This document shows, piece after piece, positions 1-13,300 of a DNA stretch of 64,000 nucleotides. Both the position numbers and the translations under genes were made by a program. The first letter of the stretch is position 1. Each line of letters begins with the position of its first letter. The DNA is taken from positions 25,382,347-25,446,346 of the forward strand of contig NC_067134.1 in NCBI RefSeq assembly GCF_021347895.1, read 5' to 3'. The notes beneath the pieces are model-generated. The model worked only from the letters and a program-made list of their open reading frames with translations. It had not been told where the DNA came from and searched no databases. Source of the DNA: Acanthochromis polyacanthus. Its lineage: Eukaryota; Chordata; Actinopteri; Pomacentridae.

Positions 1-198
1 AAAGAACAACGAACAATCTAGTCTTTCACTTTATGATCAAAACAACTTGTCATGGTCTAAAAATGATTTTGTATTTCTAGTTTTACTCTTTTACAATCTG
101 CTGTTAATGTCTTCTCTGTAATTTTAACACTTTGCGTGTCGGATTGGACCCTCTGGAGGGCCGCTTTTGGCCCGCAGGCCTCATGTTTGACACCCCTG
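1..198 (+). mobile_element. Right end of a hAT-like repeat, cut by the window edge
   Basis: These bases are closely similar to 3880-4074, the right end of the complete copy at 2145-4074, including the terminal GACACCCCTG. The element begins left of the window. Confidence 0.75.
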
Positions 199-497
199 GT
201 CTACACTGTTGCTTCCTCTGGAGTTGCAAACCGGTTCACAAATGCTGTGAACCCTCTCGACGCCATACAATGGTAGCTTATAGTCGTGCATTAATTTACA
301 CGTTTGAATCAGACATTCTTGGATCCTGAAGGCTGGATCTGTTTTAAGGTGGAAGTATCCCACAGTGGTGTTGACTCACTCATTATAAAACACCATATAG
401 ACATGCTAACAGGACAAAAAGGCACCTTTAAATTAATCTAATGTCGAAGGATTGTTTCATGAGCCACCCTTTGACGTTGAGTTGTTTCTTTCTGCAG

Positions 498-3400
498 AAA
501 CCACCACACCGGCAGACACCGCCACACCAACTCTTCCCGCTGACACTGAAACCACCACAGTCCCCCTTATGACCACAGGTGAGACAAGACGGCCGAGAGT
601 TGCGGATTAATTGTGTTATTAGGAAGTTGAAAGAGCTGTATTATGCAGAGCAGCTGTGGATGCTGCTTTGTCTGAAATGGCAGTGATTTCTCAGGCCTCT
701 GACTCTGGCTTTTTCCTTCTCCACCTCTTCAGCGTCCACCTCCCCTCCATCAGACAGTGTGTGTGACTTTGACCATGGCCTGTGTGGGTGGACACACGAC
801 CCCAACGCCCCGCTCTTCTGGTCCCTGCACAGCCACGGTGAGTCTCCGCCGCCGTAATGCGAAGATCGACTCACGCAGAATGACTCAGATCGGCTTTGGA
901 GAGGTTACGTTTTTCTCCTCTGGAACTGTTTAAAATCTGCCTAACGTTTCAGTCTGCGGGGAATTTGCAAAACAAAGCGGCTCAGGTTGGGCATCTCAGA
1001 TTTGATTTTGGTGTTTGATGGGTTCCCGTGTCCGTGCCTCTGTCAGCCGGGAGCTTTTTTGTATGCAGCTGTAAGGGAGGGGGGGGTTTATTTGGGTGCA
1101 GAAAATTGCACAAACACAAATGCATTCAGTTTATTTTATCAACTTCACTGGGTCTAGACTAGACAGTGTTTTCTCTAATTAAATGGAGTCATTCTCCCTC
1201 TGAGTCTTCAGTGAGTCCTTCTTCAATTTGATTAAAATAATTTCTTAAATTGAAACCCGTCTAATTTGGCTGCTGCATTGTCTGCCAGCCGCTCGCCTCT
1301 TTCCGAGCGAATGAGAATGGAAATGAGTCGACGGGATCGCGGGGAAACAGACACTGCGGCTGTGTCGAGCCTGACACGTGACACTCAGCTGCTCCCCGAG
1401 TGTCAAATCAAGTGTCGGCAGGAAGGGGTTAAGACCCAGTAGCTCCAATTAAGCTCAGAGCAGGAGATTCCAGAGATAAGCAGTTATTCCCTGCTGTCCT
1501 TTACTGCCCCTCCATTACCTCCAGCACATCCCAGATGATGCTTTGTAGACTTCCATCTACTTAGACATTCCTTGCAGAACTTATTCATTTGCTCTTTATA
1601 TATACCCACGGATCAGAAGTGCGGCTTTTGGCATGTTATTAAAAGCTATATGAGACGTATCCTGCTGGGTTTAGGCAGTGCTTTTTATAGCGCTGTTCAG
1701 AATTTAACATAGGCAGGGTGAAGGATTGTTATCCCCACCTTGTTTTAAAATTCATTGCTTTTGAGCAAGTCTGCATGAAAGATTCAGCAGCTGGAGAGAA
1801 TTAAACGGGAGGTTCGGGCCCTTTTTTCTTTTTCCTTTTTCGTCAAATTTGCGACGTCACCTGGGTCGTGTTGGGCAGGACAACAGATCTGCAGGAAATG
1901 TTCCTGAAGCGTGACCTGTTTGGGTCATAAGCGTCTTTGACAGGGGGGCCTTCAAAGCGGCGTCTTTCATCACTGGCCGCTCGGAAAAGGTTGTGCCTTT
2001 TATGTATGAAGTATCTTTTCCAGCCATTTTGACACGCCTCACAACGCCTTTGATTTTTTTCTGCCGATGTCAAAGGTCAGAAATCCCAGCCAAGCACGGG
2101 ATCATTATTTCACCGCTATCAAATCACTCTTTAATCCTCTACGGCAGCAGTGTCGAGCTCATTCTAGTTCAGAGGCCACATTCAGCCCAATTTGATCTCA
2201 AGTGGGTCGAACCAGTAAAATTACAGCATAATAACCTGTAAATAACTCAAAATCTTTCCTTTGTTTTAGTGCAAAAAGGTACATTTTGAAAACATTCACA
2301 TTTAAGGAATTATCTTTCTGCAAAACGTCGTGAACAACCTGAAATTTCTGAAGAGAGAAGTTCAGTTCCAACAATATTATGCCTCAGTTTATCATTTACA
2401 CATTACAACCTAAAGATCACAGAGCATCTACAAAAAGGCACAAAACATTTAGTCACAAGTATCAGGAACTGAACAATATAGTGTTATACTTCAAAAAAAG
2501 GCAAAGAAACAAAAGCAAGGCAATATATTACAAAATGAGAGAAAAAATGACAAAACTGAGACACAAAATGACAAAAGAGAGAAACAAAATGACAAAAAAT
2601 GAGACAAACGACACGAAACAAAACAAACAAGAGACAAAAAAGTTACATAGCGACAAAAAAATGGACAAACGACAAAAACGAGACAAAGATGTTACACAAA
2701 TGAGACGAAAAATGACAAAACTGAGACACAAAATGACAAGAGAGAAACAAAATGACAAAAATGAGACAAACGACACGAAACAAAACAAACAAGAGACAAA
2801 AAAGTTACATAGCGACAAAAAATGGACAAACGACAAAAACGAGACGAAAATGTTACACAAATGAGACGAAAAATGACAAAACTGAGACACAAAATGACAA
2901 GAGAGAAACAAAATGACAAAAAATGAGACAAACGACACGAAACAAAACAAACAAGAGACAAAAAGTTACATAGCGACAAAAAATGGACAAACGACAAAAA
3001 CGAGACAAATGTTACACAAATGAGACGAAAAATGACAAAACTGAGACACAAAATGACGAGAGAAACAAAATGACAAAAAATGAGACAAACGACACGAAAC
3101 GAAACAAAAAAGAGACAAAAAGTTACATAGCAACAAAAAATGGACAAACGACAAAAACGAGACGAAAATGTTACACAAATGAGACGAAAAATGACAAAAC
3201 TGAGAAACAAAATGACAAAAAATGAGACAAACGACACGAAACAAAACAAACGAGACAAAAAAGTTACATAACGACAAAAAATGGACAAACGACAAAACGA
3301 GACAAAGATGTTACACAAATGAGACGAAAAATGACAAAAAATGAGACAAACGACACGAAACAAAACAAACAAGAGACAAAAAAGTTACATAGCAACAAAA

Positions 3401-6400
3401 AATGGACAAACGACAAAAACGAGACGAAAATGTTACACAAATGAGACGAAAAATGACAAAACTGAGAAACAAAATGACAAAAAATGAGACAAACGACACG
3501 AAACAAAACAAACGAGACAAAAAAGTTACATAACGACAAAAAATGGACAAACGACAAAAACGAGACAAAGATGTTACACAAATGAGACGAAAAATGACAA
3601 AAAATGAGACAAACGACACGAAACAAAACAAACAAGAGACAAAAAAGTTACATAGCAAAAAAAATGGACAAACGAGACAAAAAAGTTACACAAATGAGAC
3701 CAAAAATGACAAAAGCGTAAACCAAACAACAAAATGATACACAAAACAACGAATAAAGCAAAGCACAAAATGGCCACAATAAGACAAAACACACAAAACA
3801 CAAAAACGAGAAACAAAACGACGAAAATCAGACAAAAAAAACAAGACAAAATATCACAAAAATGAGACCCAAAAAACAGTGAACAATCTAGTGTTTTACT
3901 TTATGATCAAAACAACTTGTCATGGTCTAAAAATTATTTTAAATTTGTAGTTTTACTAATTTACAATCTACAGTTAACGTCTTCTCTGTAATTTTTGCAC
4001 TTTACATAGTCGGGCCGGATTGAACCCTCTGGAGGGCCGCTTTTGGCCCACAGGCCGCATGTTTGACACCCCTGCTTTACAGGATTCTTTCTTTTCCCCG
4101 CATTACCCCCAAAACCACGAGCTTCTCACCTCTTTACCTCACATGTGAAACCAGTAGAATAACCGTATTCTGTTCTGTTATTTGCCTTAATATACTCGGC
4201 TAGTAAAGAAGGCGTTAACGAGGCTTCACAGACTGAGTCATTGTTTGCTTCCCGCTGCAGGAGACCACTGTGAAATAGATTAATAATGCTCCGTTGTGCG
4301 GCGCGTTGCGAGGCGGTCTCAATTATGAGCTGTCTGACGAACAAGAGGCGCAACAATGTGTGTGTGTCGCTTCAAGACAAGGCATTAAAATGAGTAATAA
4401 AACAAACCGATTGCACATGCACACACACCCCAAAAATAACTGTCATGTGCGGCGTTTATGCCAAAGCTGCAAAGGGCCAGGGGACACGCTGTCACACACG
4501 GCGTCTGAAGTGTCGACTCTGGGCAGAGGGAAGCTGTCAGCTCGGAAGAAGATTTGTCCCTCCAGATACTGTTTGTGAGATAGAAGCAGCTAAAGGTTAT
4601 CTCACTCAATAACCTGGCCGGATGCTACTGTACACACCAATCCTGTGATACGACCGAAAGAAAACACATGGATTCTGTAATTTCTCATCCTCGAGGTACT
4701 TTTTCTGGCGTGTAAAATAAAACAAAAACACGACACACACACAGACACGATACACTGGAAAAAATGCACATCTCAAAACAAGAATAAAATTTTTTTTTCA
4801 CTGAACTTTTACCTTGAAATAAGATATTTTGTTAAGATGTTTTTAAATAAGATATGATATTTATGATATTTAGAATACTGAGATCTAAAAATTAGCTGGG
4901 AAAACTTATTTTAAGCTCTATTTTTACCAGGATTGTCAAGCTTAGGTGTCTGAACCCTCCTGTTGTCCTCCTTTACGGCACCGAAAAATATTGTTGCCTT
5001 ATCTGAAAAAAATTCAGCAAAAAAAAAAATCCACAAATTTATAAAAATGTGCAAAATCTTAAGGAAGAAAATTCCTTACATTTTTTCCTTAAAAGTTTTA
5101 TTTGGGGAAAAAAAATCCCCAAATTTGGCAAGAAAAAGAATAAAATATATATTTAAAAATTGTAAATATTTCCAAAAAGTGAATAAAAATCTTCTAAAAA
5201 AATCCTAAAAATATCTAAAATGGTTGCATATATATCAGTAGAACTTCTAATATTTTCTTTAAAAACATTCGGGAAAAAATCACCAAAATCCAGCGAATTT
5301 TGCTGGATTTTGGTTATTTTTTTCCCTTGAATGTTCTTAAATAAACATGTTGTTTAACATTTTTTTTCCAGCGGAAAATGTTCTAAAATTTCCTCAAAAA
5401 ATTGTTGAAAATGTGGGAGAATCACTGTGGAAATATTTATTTTTTCACATTTTCAAACGTTAAAACGGGTCAATTTCAAGATAATTTCAAGATTGTGTGA
5501 CTTAAAACAAGTCCCTCCATCTTGCTGAAACGTCGCTTGTTAAGTTAATTTGTCTTAAATCAAGTAAGATGAGACATTCTGACTAAAAATAAAACAAATA
5601 GACTTGGTAAGACGTTGAGTTTTTGCATTGTAAAGCAGGTGATTTAATCTGCAGATTGTTGATGCAGGGCATTTTCCCACAGGGCCCACTTAAGAAATTC
5701 TTCGCCGGACGCCTCACTGAGTCACTCTCTCACACATCCACATGCAATTTCTTTTTTCTCTCTCACACGCACACACAGTTTCATGCGTTCTCCTACAATG
5801 GAATCCATGTCGGCATCCAATTTGCAAACTAAACATCCTCTGGTGTAAACAAAACGGAGCGGCTCGCGTTTTGTTGGACTTTTCCGTTGTTTAAGTCATC
5901 CACCTGGAAGCGAACGGAGAGAAATGGGCCCCGAGGGTCTTGGCTGGAGTTCTTGTAGCGCTCCGAGTCCGAATGACGCTCTCACCGGACCTATTCTTCT
6001 GCGTGTTTATATTTGTCGTATCCCTATTGTTAGTGCCACTATTGTGTGGCGGTGATCCCGTTCCTGTTGGGTGATTAGTGTCTTTTTTGTTTAAGAGTCA
6101 TGTTGGAAATGTCCGACTGTGTGAAAGAACACGAGCTCCCGTGGATATATGAGTCCAAACTCCTGCAGCGCTCCTGATTTATGGCGATAATTGTGCGATC
6201 GAATGCGACGTGTATGTGCTCCATTTACAAACTCTTCTCATCCATTTACAGTGGACGTCAAAAGTCTACGCAGCCCTTCAGATTTTCTCGCTTTTATTGC
6301 CTCCAGGGCTGAAATGAAAACCCATTAAAACAGACTTTTTTTCCTTCGCTTTCATTCGACTGAAGACTCAAGGTTAAAACACGGCTGCGCTCATTTTTGG

Positions 6401-9120
6401 GAAATGTGTTAAAAATACAAAAACAGTTTCTGCTGTCAAATATCTCATTCAGCACTCGAGTTTCTCACTTCATTCTTGACTTTCCCGAGCTTCTGTAATT
6501 AAAACGTGTGAAGCGCAGGTGTAAAATCCACCAAAGTTTCATTGAGGATGCGCTGAGATCAGATGGCGAAACCGGGAGCTGCTCTGGACCAACTTCTCCA
6601 CTGACATCCTCTGCATAAGCTCATACTTTGGAGCTTTGGAAATGTTTATTAGACCACTGCGACCACTGTTTTCTGCCTCGTCCTTAGCGGTTCTTGGTGG
6701 AGCTGGTGGAGGTTTATGACTTACAGCTGGAATCACTGATCTTGCATGTCTTCGTTTAGAAGTTTGGATCATCTGTTGAGTTTACACATGCAAATAACAG
6801 TGATTTAAAGAAATCCAATGTGAATTTTGTCATCTTTACAGCTTTCAGACGTCATATTTTAACATTTATTGCATGTGTTGATTCAGTATGTTTGATATCT
6901 TTTCAAAGATGCTGTAATTGTTTAACTAATGTGATAAAATTCTAACAAAAATCATCAGTGTTGAAGAGTGTGGCGTTCTAGCAATGATTCCCATTCAGCT
7001 GTGTAGCATGAGTACCAACAGATGAAACAATGAGCACTTCTTCTTTTATTATCCTGCAGCATATTTGGTCCCTGCAAACAGAAATAATGTAAAAGTTTAG
7101 CTGCACGTAGAGCAGAAATTCAATTCAAGACACATTCTAATGCCAGTTATAGTTTCATAAATCCAAATTTATTTATTTCTTCCTCTTGGTGTTTGTTTAT
7201 GTTGATCTTAGGCCTGAAAACAAAACATCCCACAGTCATATATTGATCGTTTACATCACACTTTTATCAGTTTATTCAGGTCATCTTATCTCATTTTATC
7301 TTCCTCCCCTCCAGAGCCCAACAGCTACCTGTACATGGACGCCAGTCTGAAGACGGAGCAGCAGCAAGCCCGCCTCGTCAGCCCCGTGGTGGCCGCCGAC
7401 ACCGGGCCCCTCTGCCTCCTCTTCTTGTACCAGATATGGGGCGAGGCCCAGGGCCACCTGAAGGTGCTGGTGCGGGACGCCCACAACGAAGAGACGGTGC
7501 TGTGGACGCTGAAAGACGACCAGGGTCCCGGGTGGAAGGAGGGTCGCACCATCCTGCCTCGCTCCCCCAAAGACTTCCAGGTAGGAAGCTTTATCTGGGT
7601 CACATCTTTTTATTATGTCTCCCCAGGAAGAGAAACACATCTTTAATGTTTTTATCAGAGTTGTTTAGGGAGATACGCTCATTTAGAAGAGTATAAAAGC
7701 ATCACTTCTAACCTCCGTGCCACCTTAGAGGGGTTAGACTTCAGTCGGAGATAAAGTGCGTCACATTGTCTCCATGGCTCTGTAAGTGTTTGGGGGTTTG
7801 CTGTGCATTTGTCAGAGACATCACAAGCAGTTAATGTTCTCATGAAATAGTCAGTTGCAGAGAACAAGCGGAGGATTGCGAGTGTTGAGTGCAACTTTGA
7901 AATCACAGGCGCCATATTAAGTTTTTATCCTCCTTTTCTCCTCCTCCTTCCTCATGCTTGTCCCAATTTGCCTCCACCTCCTCTGCCTCCATCCTGTCTT
8001 CTCCAACTCTTCCCTCCTCCTCCTCCTCTGTTTTGGTAGGTGGTGATGGAGGGTTTCTTTTTGCACGGCACCAGAGGACACATCTGGATCGACAACATCC
8101 ACATGAGCCAGAGCTCCCCGCTGAAAGAGTGTACACGTAAGTCGCACAGGAAAACACCGGCGACAACACACCTCCGTTTGACCCATCGGCACCCTCTCAT
8201 CCTCTGCCTTCATCATCTCCACCGCTCTCGTTCTCGTCTTGTAGCTTTACCTTTAACGGTGAAGCGATAAACACCCCCACTCTCCCAGTTTAGGAGACAG
8301 CCTCTCCTCTGAAGATCCCAGCGAGCGCAGAGATGAAAGGAGGAAGGAGAGGGAGGGACAGCGTTTACTCTTCCATAGAAAAAAGAACGAGAGAAAAGAA
8401 AAGAAGAATAGGAAAACTAGGCCATAAACGCCCCGTGGGCCCCAGCGATGCTAATCTATGTTTCATTAGATTTCTCATCTTCCTTCTTCTCTTTCCTCTT
8501 CTCTTCCCTCCATCTCTCTCCGTCCTGTCGTATTTGTAAACAGAGCTTTTCCCGAGCCGTCAAAGGGAATTACTAGACAGAGCTCTTTCCCAAGGAACTT
8601 TTGTGGGTGTCTGGTGTGAGCGTAGCCCCGTTAATCTGGCCTGAGCAGGGCCTTCACATGAGGCCTTAAACAGATCAGGGACCGAGCCGTGGGCGTGGCG
8701 GGGGGGTTCACAGCCAAAAAAACCTGCCGTCATCACTTCTGACGGACGTCCAGTGAGCTTCGGAGGTGGACCAGCAGTGAGGGAAAGTGTTTTTTGTTGC
8801 CGCTTTGTGTGTTTTTTGCGGTGTTTCAGTGTGTTTTACTCGAGTCCTGAGTGATTCCAAGTGGCACGGCAGCTTGGAAAGGCAAAGATGACAGCCCAGC
8901 CTCCCCGTCTCTCATGCCGCTGTGTTTCCTCCTTCCCTCTCCTCCTCCTCCTTTGCCACTCCCAAAGCATGGTGGGATGTCGCTTATCACCCCACACAGT
9001 TGAGTTTTTCACAGTACATTGGCATTCCCGCCAAAAGGCGCCGGTTCCCAAGTCGCTCTCCCCCTGTTTTTCCTTTTTACTTTCCCTCCCAACGCAAATA
9101 CGCTATCTAACACCCACTGA

Positions 9121-9188
<68 letters not shown>

Positions 9189-10290
9189 CGAGTTCTTTGT
9201 GTTTGCATTCCAGGCAATCAAAGTGAAGGTTCTGCTCTGTGCATTTACAGCAAGCCAGGGAAAGAAAAAGAACCCCAGCCCGCTCCAGTTTAACTGGACT
9301 CCACAGATAAACAACTTGAAATGCGTGAACTTTGCAGACACACACACACACACACACACACACGTACGTAAGCGCTCCGAGTACAAACCCATCTCAAATT
9401 CCCAGCTCACACAATGTACTCTGTTTGAAATTGCATTCAAGCAAAGGAGCCCAGTAAATGCCATAATTCGACTGTGTGTTATCTGAGGAATTAACTTAAA
9501 TTTCCTCAGGAGGAGTTTGATAGTCTTGTGACATTTGTGTGACATTTGGCTGACTTTTCCCTCGTATTTAAAGTTATCTAACGGCTCTCTCTCTCTCTCT
9601 CACTCTGTCTCTGCCTCACTCTCTCTGTGTGTCCTCGCAGAACCCATCGCCGCCTTTTCTCCTGAAAATCCAGGTGAGTTTGCCTTTCGGTATGATATTT
9701 ATTCTTCTCGTGGTCTTGCTTCCTGCCCGTTGGTATGCACTAGCCTGGGTTTTCTGCTTGGTGGCACAAAATCGTCAAAAAAAATCACTCCTTTACCGAC
9801 AACACGGAGGCTGCTCGAGCTGTGTGAGTGATTCAGCAGCATGTAGACATCACCAAACAAATACTAAACGCCTCACTAAAATCTAAATTATTGCATTTGC
9901 AGATACCAAATTAACGAAGTTGCAAAGTAGACTGCCTCGGTAATTTTGTGTTGCACATTAATTTTACCTTGTCAGTTTCAGTGGAAACAAAGGAATAATC
10001 TCCAAAGAGCAGAACTCTGCGTGCAAGGCAAGCTAAATCGAGCACACCTCACGGAGTCAGATATGTGAAAAGAGCTACATATTCTCAGTTCTAGGCTTCC
10101 TGACACAGCCTGAAGGGTTTTAAATAACTGTCTGCCTCATGAAAAATATTTAGAGCATCCAGGGGGACTCTATGAGATTGATGTTAGTGTTTTGGCATCT
10201 CATAATGTCTTCCAATAAGATAAGAGCTCGGCGGTTTCAGTGCGAATGTGATGTGTGTGCATTTCTCCGGCTTTTCTACTCCTGTGCCCT

Positions 10291-10378
<88 letters not shown>

Positions 10379-13300
10379 CACAACACAATCTGTAACCCTT
10401 GACAGACACACATTAATATCAGTGCATACATACACACCAGTATCCCCAGTGAAAAGCAATCAGATAGAGTGACTGAGCAGCATCGAGCATGGGTGTCTCT
10501 CTCTCCTCTCCCTAACTCAGCTCTGTCTAATGAGTGTGTGCAGTGTGAAGTAGCAGCAGCACGCACCATTTCCCTCTGTAATTATGTGACACGGTCCAAA
10601 AATCAGGATGTATTCAGCTCTGCTTCACTTTCCCTAGTTCAGTGTGACACTCCGCATGCAGCGCTCCACATCGAGTCTGGAAACCTACATGTGGGCTCCA
10701 GTTCTTAGTTGTTCAGCGTCTTCAGCGGTTTGCTTTAGCTGACTTGGATAGAGGAGTAGGAGCTTCTTGGAAGCCGGTTAGTTGGTTCTTACCAAGAATT
10801 TGAGAGGGAGAGGTTCAAGCCAGGGGCAGCAGCGTAGAGGATCTGTGGGGATAGTCTCCAAGGAGACGGCGCTTGGCTTGAGGAGGAGAGGACTGGCCAG
10901 GAGGCTGATGCATGTGAAAAAGAAAAATGAAAAACCGAGAACAGGATAAATTATGTACTCAGAACAAATCTGCCAACGTCAGCCAGCTAAATAACAAATC
11001 CCAATCCAAAACCAGCTCAGAGAGCTCTGGAACATTGGATTCCCATGTGGTGTCCAACTGATTCTTGCATGGTTCTAAGACGCTATCAGGGGTCCTGTGC
11101 CAGTGTGAAATAGGAAGAAGAAGCTCCTTAATTCAGTGTGTGTGGGTGCTTTTATAACTAATTATTTTGGCATTCGTTTCACACCAAGTAATTTCATTGG
11201 AGCTTTGAAAAAATTGAATTGCATTGCATTTGATTGGATCGACTATTGGACTGATTTCAAACCAAATCTCTTGATGATCTTGGTGTGAAAACTTGTCCTC
11301 CAACTGCAACCCAAGCTACGTGAGAGAAATGGATGCATTTACTTTTTTCTTTTTTTGGCCTTGGAGATTTTTCTTTATCATTTTTTGCAACTGGCATGCT
11401 TGTGCATGCTCACATGAGGTGCACGCCTGCTGTTCGTATGATTAAGACCAATAGGGATAGAAAGCAGAGAATTCAATGTAGAAAATAAACAAGTGCCACT
11501 CCTCTCTTTTCCCGCTGGCCAATTACTCTGTATCTCTCCACCAGGGGGAGGCGTTCCTGTGCCTCCCTTGCCCATCCACTGGTATTACATTATGGCCGCC
11601 GGGGGCGCCCTCCTTCTCCTGGCAGTGGCCATCTTGGTCAGAGCTCTCTGTTGCTGTCGACAACACCTGGCCACCAAGAAGAGCCAGCTGTCAGTGGCCT
11701 ATCACAGCTCGTCGCAGTGCTTCCAGTATTCTAACTGGTCATCCAGTATGGCCACCCCAGGGGTGGAGCCAGTCCTGACAGTGAGGTTGGACAGCCGGGA
11801 CCGACACCGAACCCTCTGTTAGAAAGAAGCACTTAGCTGCGTTGCGTTTGGCAGAGGAGGACGCCAACTTGTGATGTCAGTGGCATCGAGTCACGATGCT
11901 GCTAGACTGACTGAACATCAGCTCGACGAACCCTCCCTTCTCTAGTCTACAGCTGCAGTGATGATGATGATGGCATAGACACTGTCCCAAATTGCTAAGT
12001 GAAAATTTACAAAGAAACACTGTGATCTCTCACTCCGTCTCTAATGGATGTAGCTTCGGGTGCTGTTCTCTTCTCTGTTTCATTAAAGAGTTTGCTGTTG
12101 ACATTTCACACTACCTTGCTCCTGATGAGAGGACTGAAGTCTGAGTAAGTTATTTGTCTGAGCAGCTTGTTTCAGACCATTGAGTGCTGTCTGGCTCCTC
12201 ATAACCCCAGCGGTCCTCCTGGAATGACCCCAGCGTGGACGTACACACAGACATGTGTGGGCTGGGAATGGGAGGAGGGTCGAGCTGGTTCCGCTGCGAG
12301 AGCCAGCCAGAGCTGCCAAACCACAAGGCTAAAACAAGACCCCAGAGACACGAGGAGCTCTGCAGTGCTCAGAGAGAGAGGGGAGAAAACTGTTAGGCTG
12401 AGAGGCATTCAGTGTGCTCGCTGTGGAAATGATCTGGCAAGCCTTAGAAAATAAACCTCTTAGTATCTTTGTAATAACAACACAGGATAGCCGAGTTGTG
12501 CCAATGGTGAGGGTGTTGTAACAAGAGGAGAGGAAAAAAAACGTCTCCATTGTCCTTTTCAACAAAGCATGTGCACATTTAAAAACAAAGGGAATGCAGA
12601 TCCATCATAGTTAAAGTCCTGCATCACCAACGGAGATAACCAGCTCGTTTGATTGAACGTCTCGTCTTCTCCTGATAAAGGCATCAGTCAGTGATGGATG
12701 CAGCCGTCCTCAGTGTTTAGTGTTTCATCTTGATTCTCTGGTGTAATAAAGCACGTTGTTCCACTCCCATTTATGCTCCATACCACCCACTCCCGTTGTT
12801 CCCTGTGTCTTTGAGCTGCCCAGATGAAAGCCATGCCGAGCCAAGCCTTGTCGTGTTTTCAATGTGGATATGCGCTTGTTGTTTTAGGGTTGTAAATAGA
12901 CACAGCTGTCTGCCATCTCCACTTCTTCCTTGATTTATACTCCTACAAATCCCACAATGCCGCTGGACCAGCTGGAAACCATAAGTGAAGTGTTTTGCTG
13001 TATATGCGCACCCTTGAGAGGGATCCAAGATATTATGAAAACCAGAGCTGCTCCAGCTATTGATGGGCTTCTCCTTTAAGACGACATGAGCGGCTGTTAA
13101 CATAAAATAAAACTGCACTTTGTACTGATATTTAAACACATCTGGGATCTAAAACAATATTTTATTCTGAAATGTTTAAAAAAATCCGACACATCGGCGC
13201 CAATTTCTCTCTCATCAGTCAGTGCAGAGGTGGTGAGATTTGACACGAGCTCAGTTAACACTCTGGACTGAATGAAATTGAGATCTTCGCTCTTTGGCTT

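Larger units (their letters stand above)
5631..7314 (+). other. Rest of the nrp2 MAM intron
   Basis: Apart from the possible transposon end at 6249 and the antisense frame at 6539-6772, I see no repeat or gene. The sequence ends in the C/T-rich tract and CCAG acceptor of exon 7315. Confidence 0.6.

Noticed and set aside
2530..3720. Possible CRISPR-like array (repeated units of regular spacing)
   Set aside because: Units are contiguous tandem repeats without unique spacers, sit inside a transposon, and the genome is a vertebrate.
2379..3849. Long open frames on both strands (Lys/Thr-rich on +, Phe/Cys/Ser-rich on -)
   Set aside because: They are produced by the A/G/C-only minisatellite, which rarely contains stop codons in some frames; no start context, splice sites or domain.
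7296..7640. Antisense and shifted frames over the MAM exon
   Set aside because: Shadows of nrp2 exon 7315-7580, which is supported by homology and splice sites.
9009..9545. A 178-codon minus frame across the (CA)n tract
   Set aside because: Its core is a Cys-Val repeat from the microsatellite; it overlaps nothing conserved.
10172..10569. Thr-His and Cys-Val repeat frames at the second (CA)n tract
   Set aside because: Microsatellite translation artefacts.
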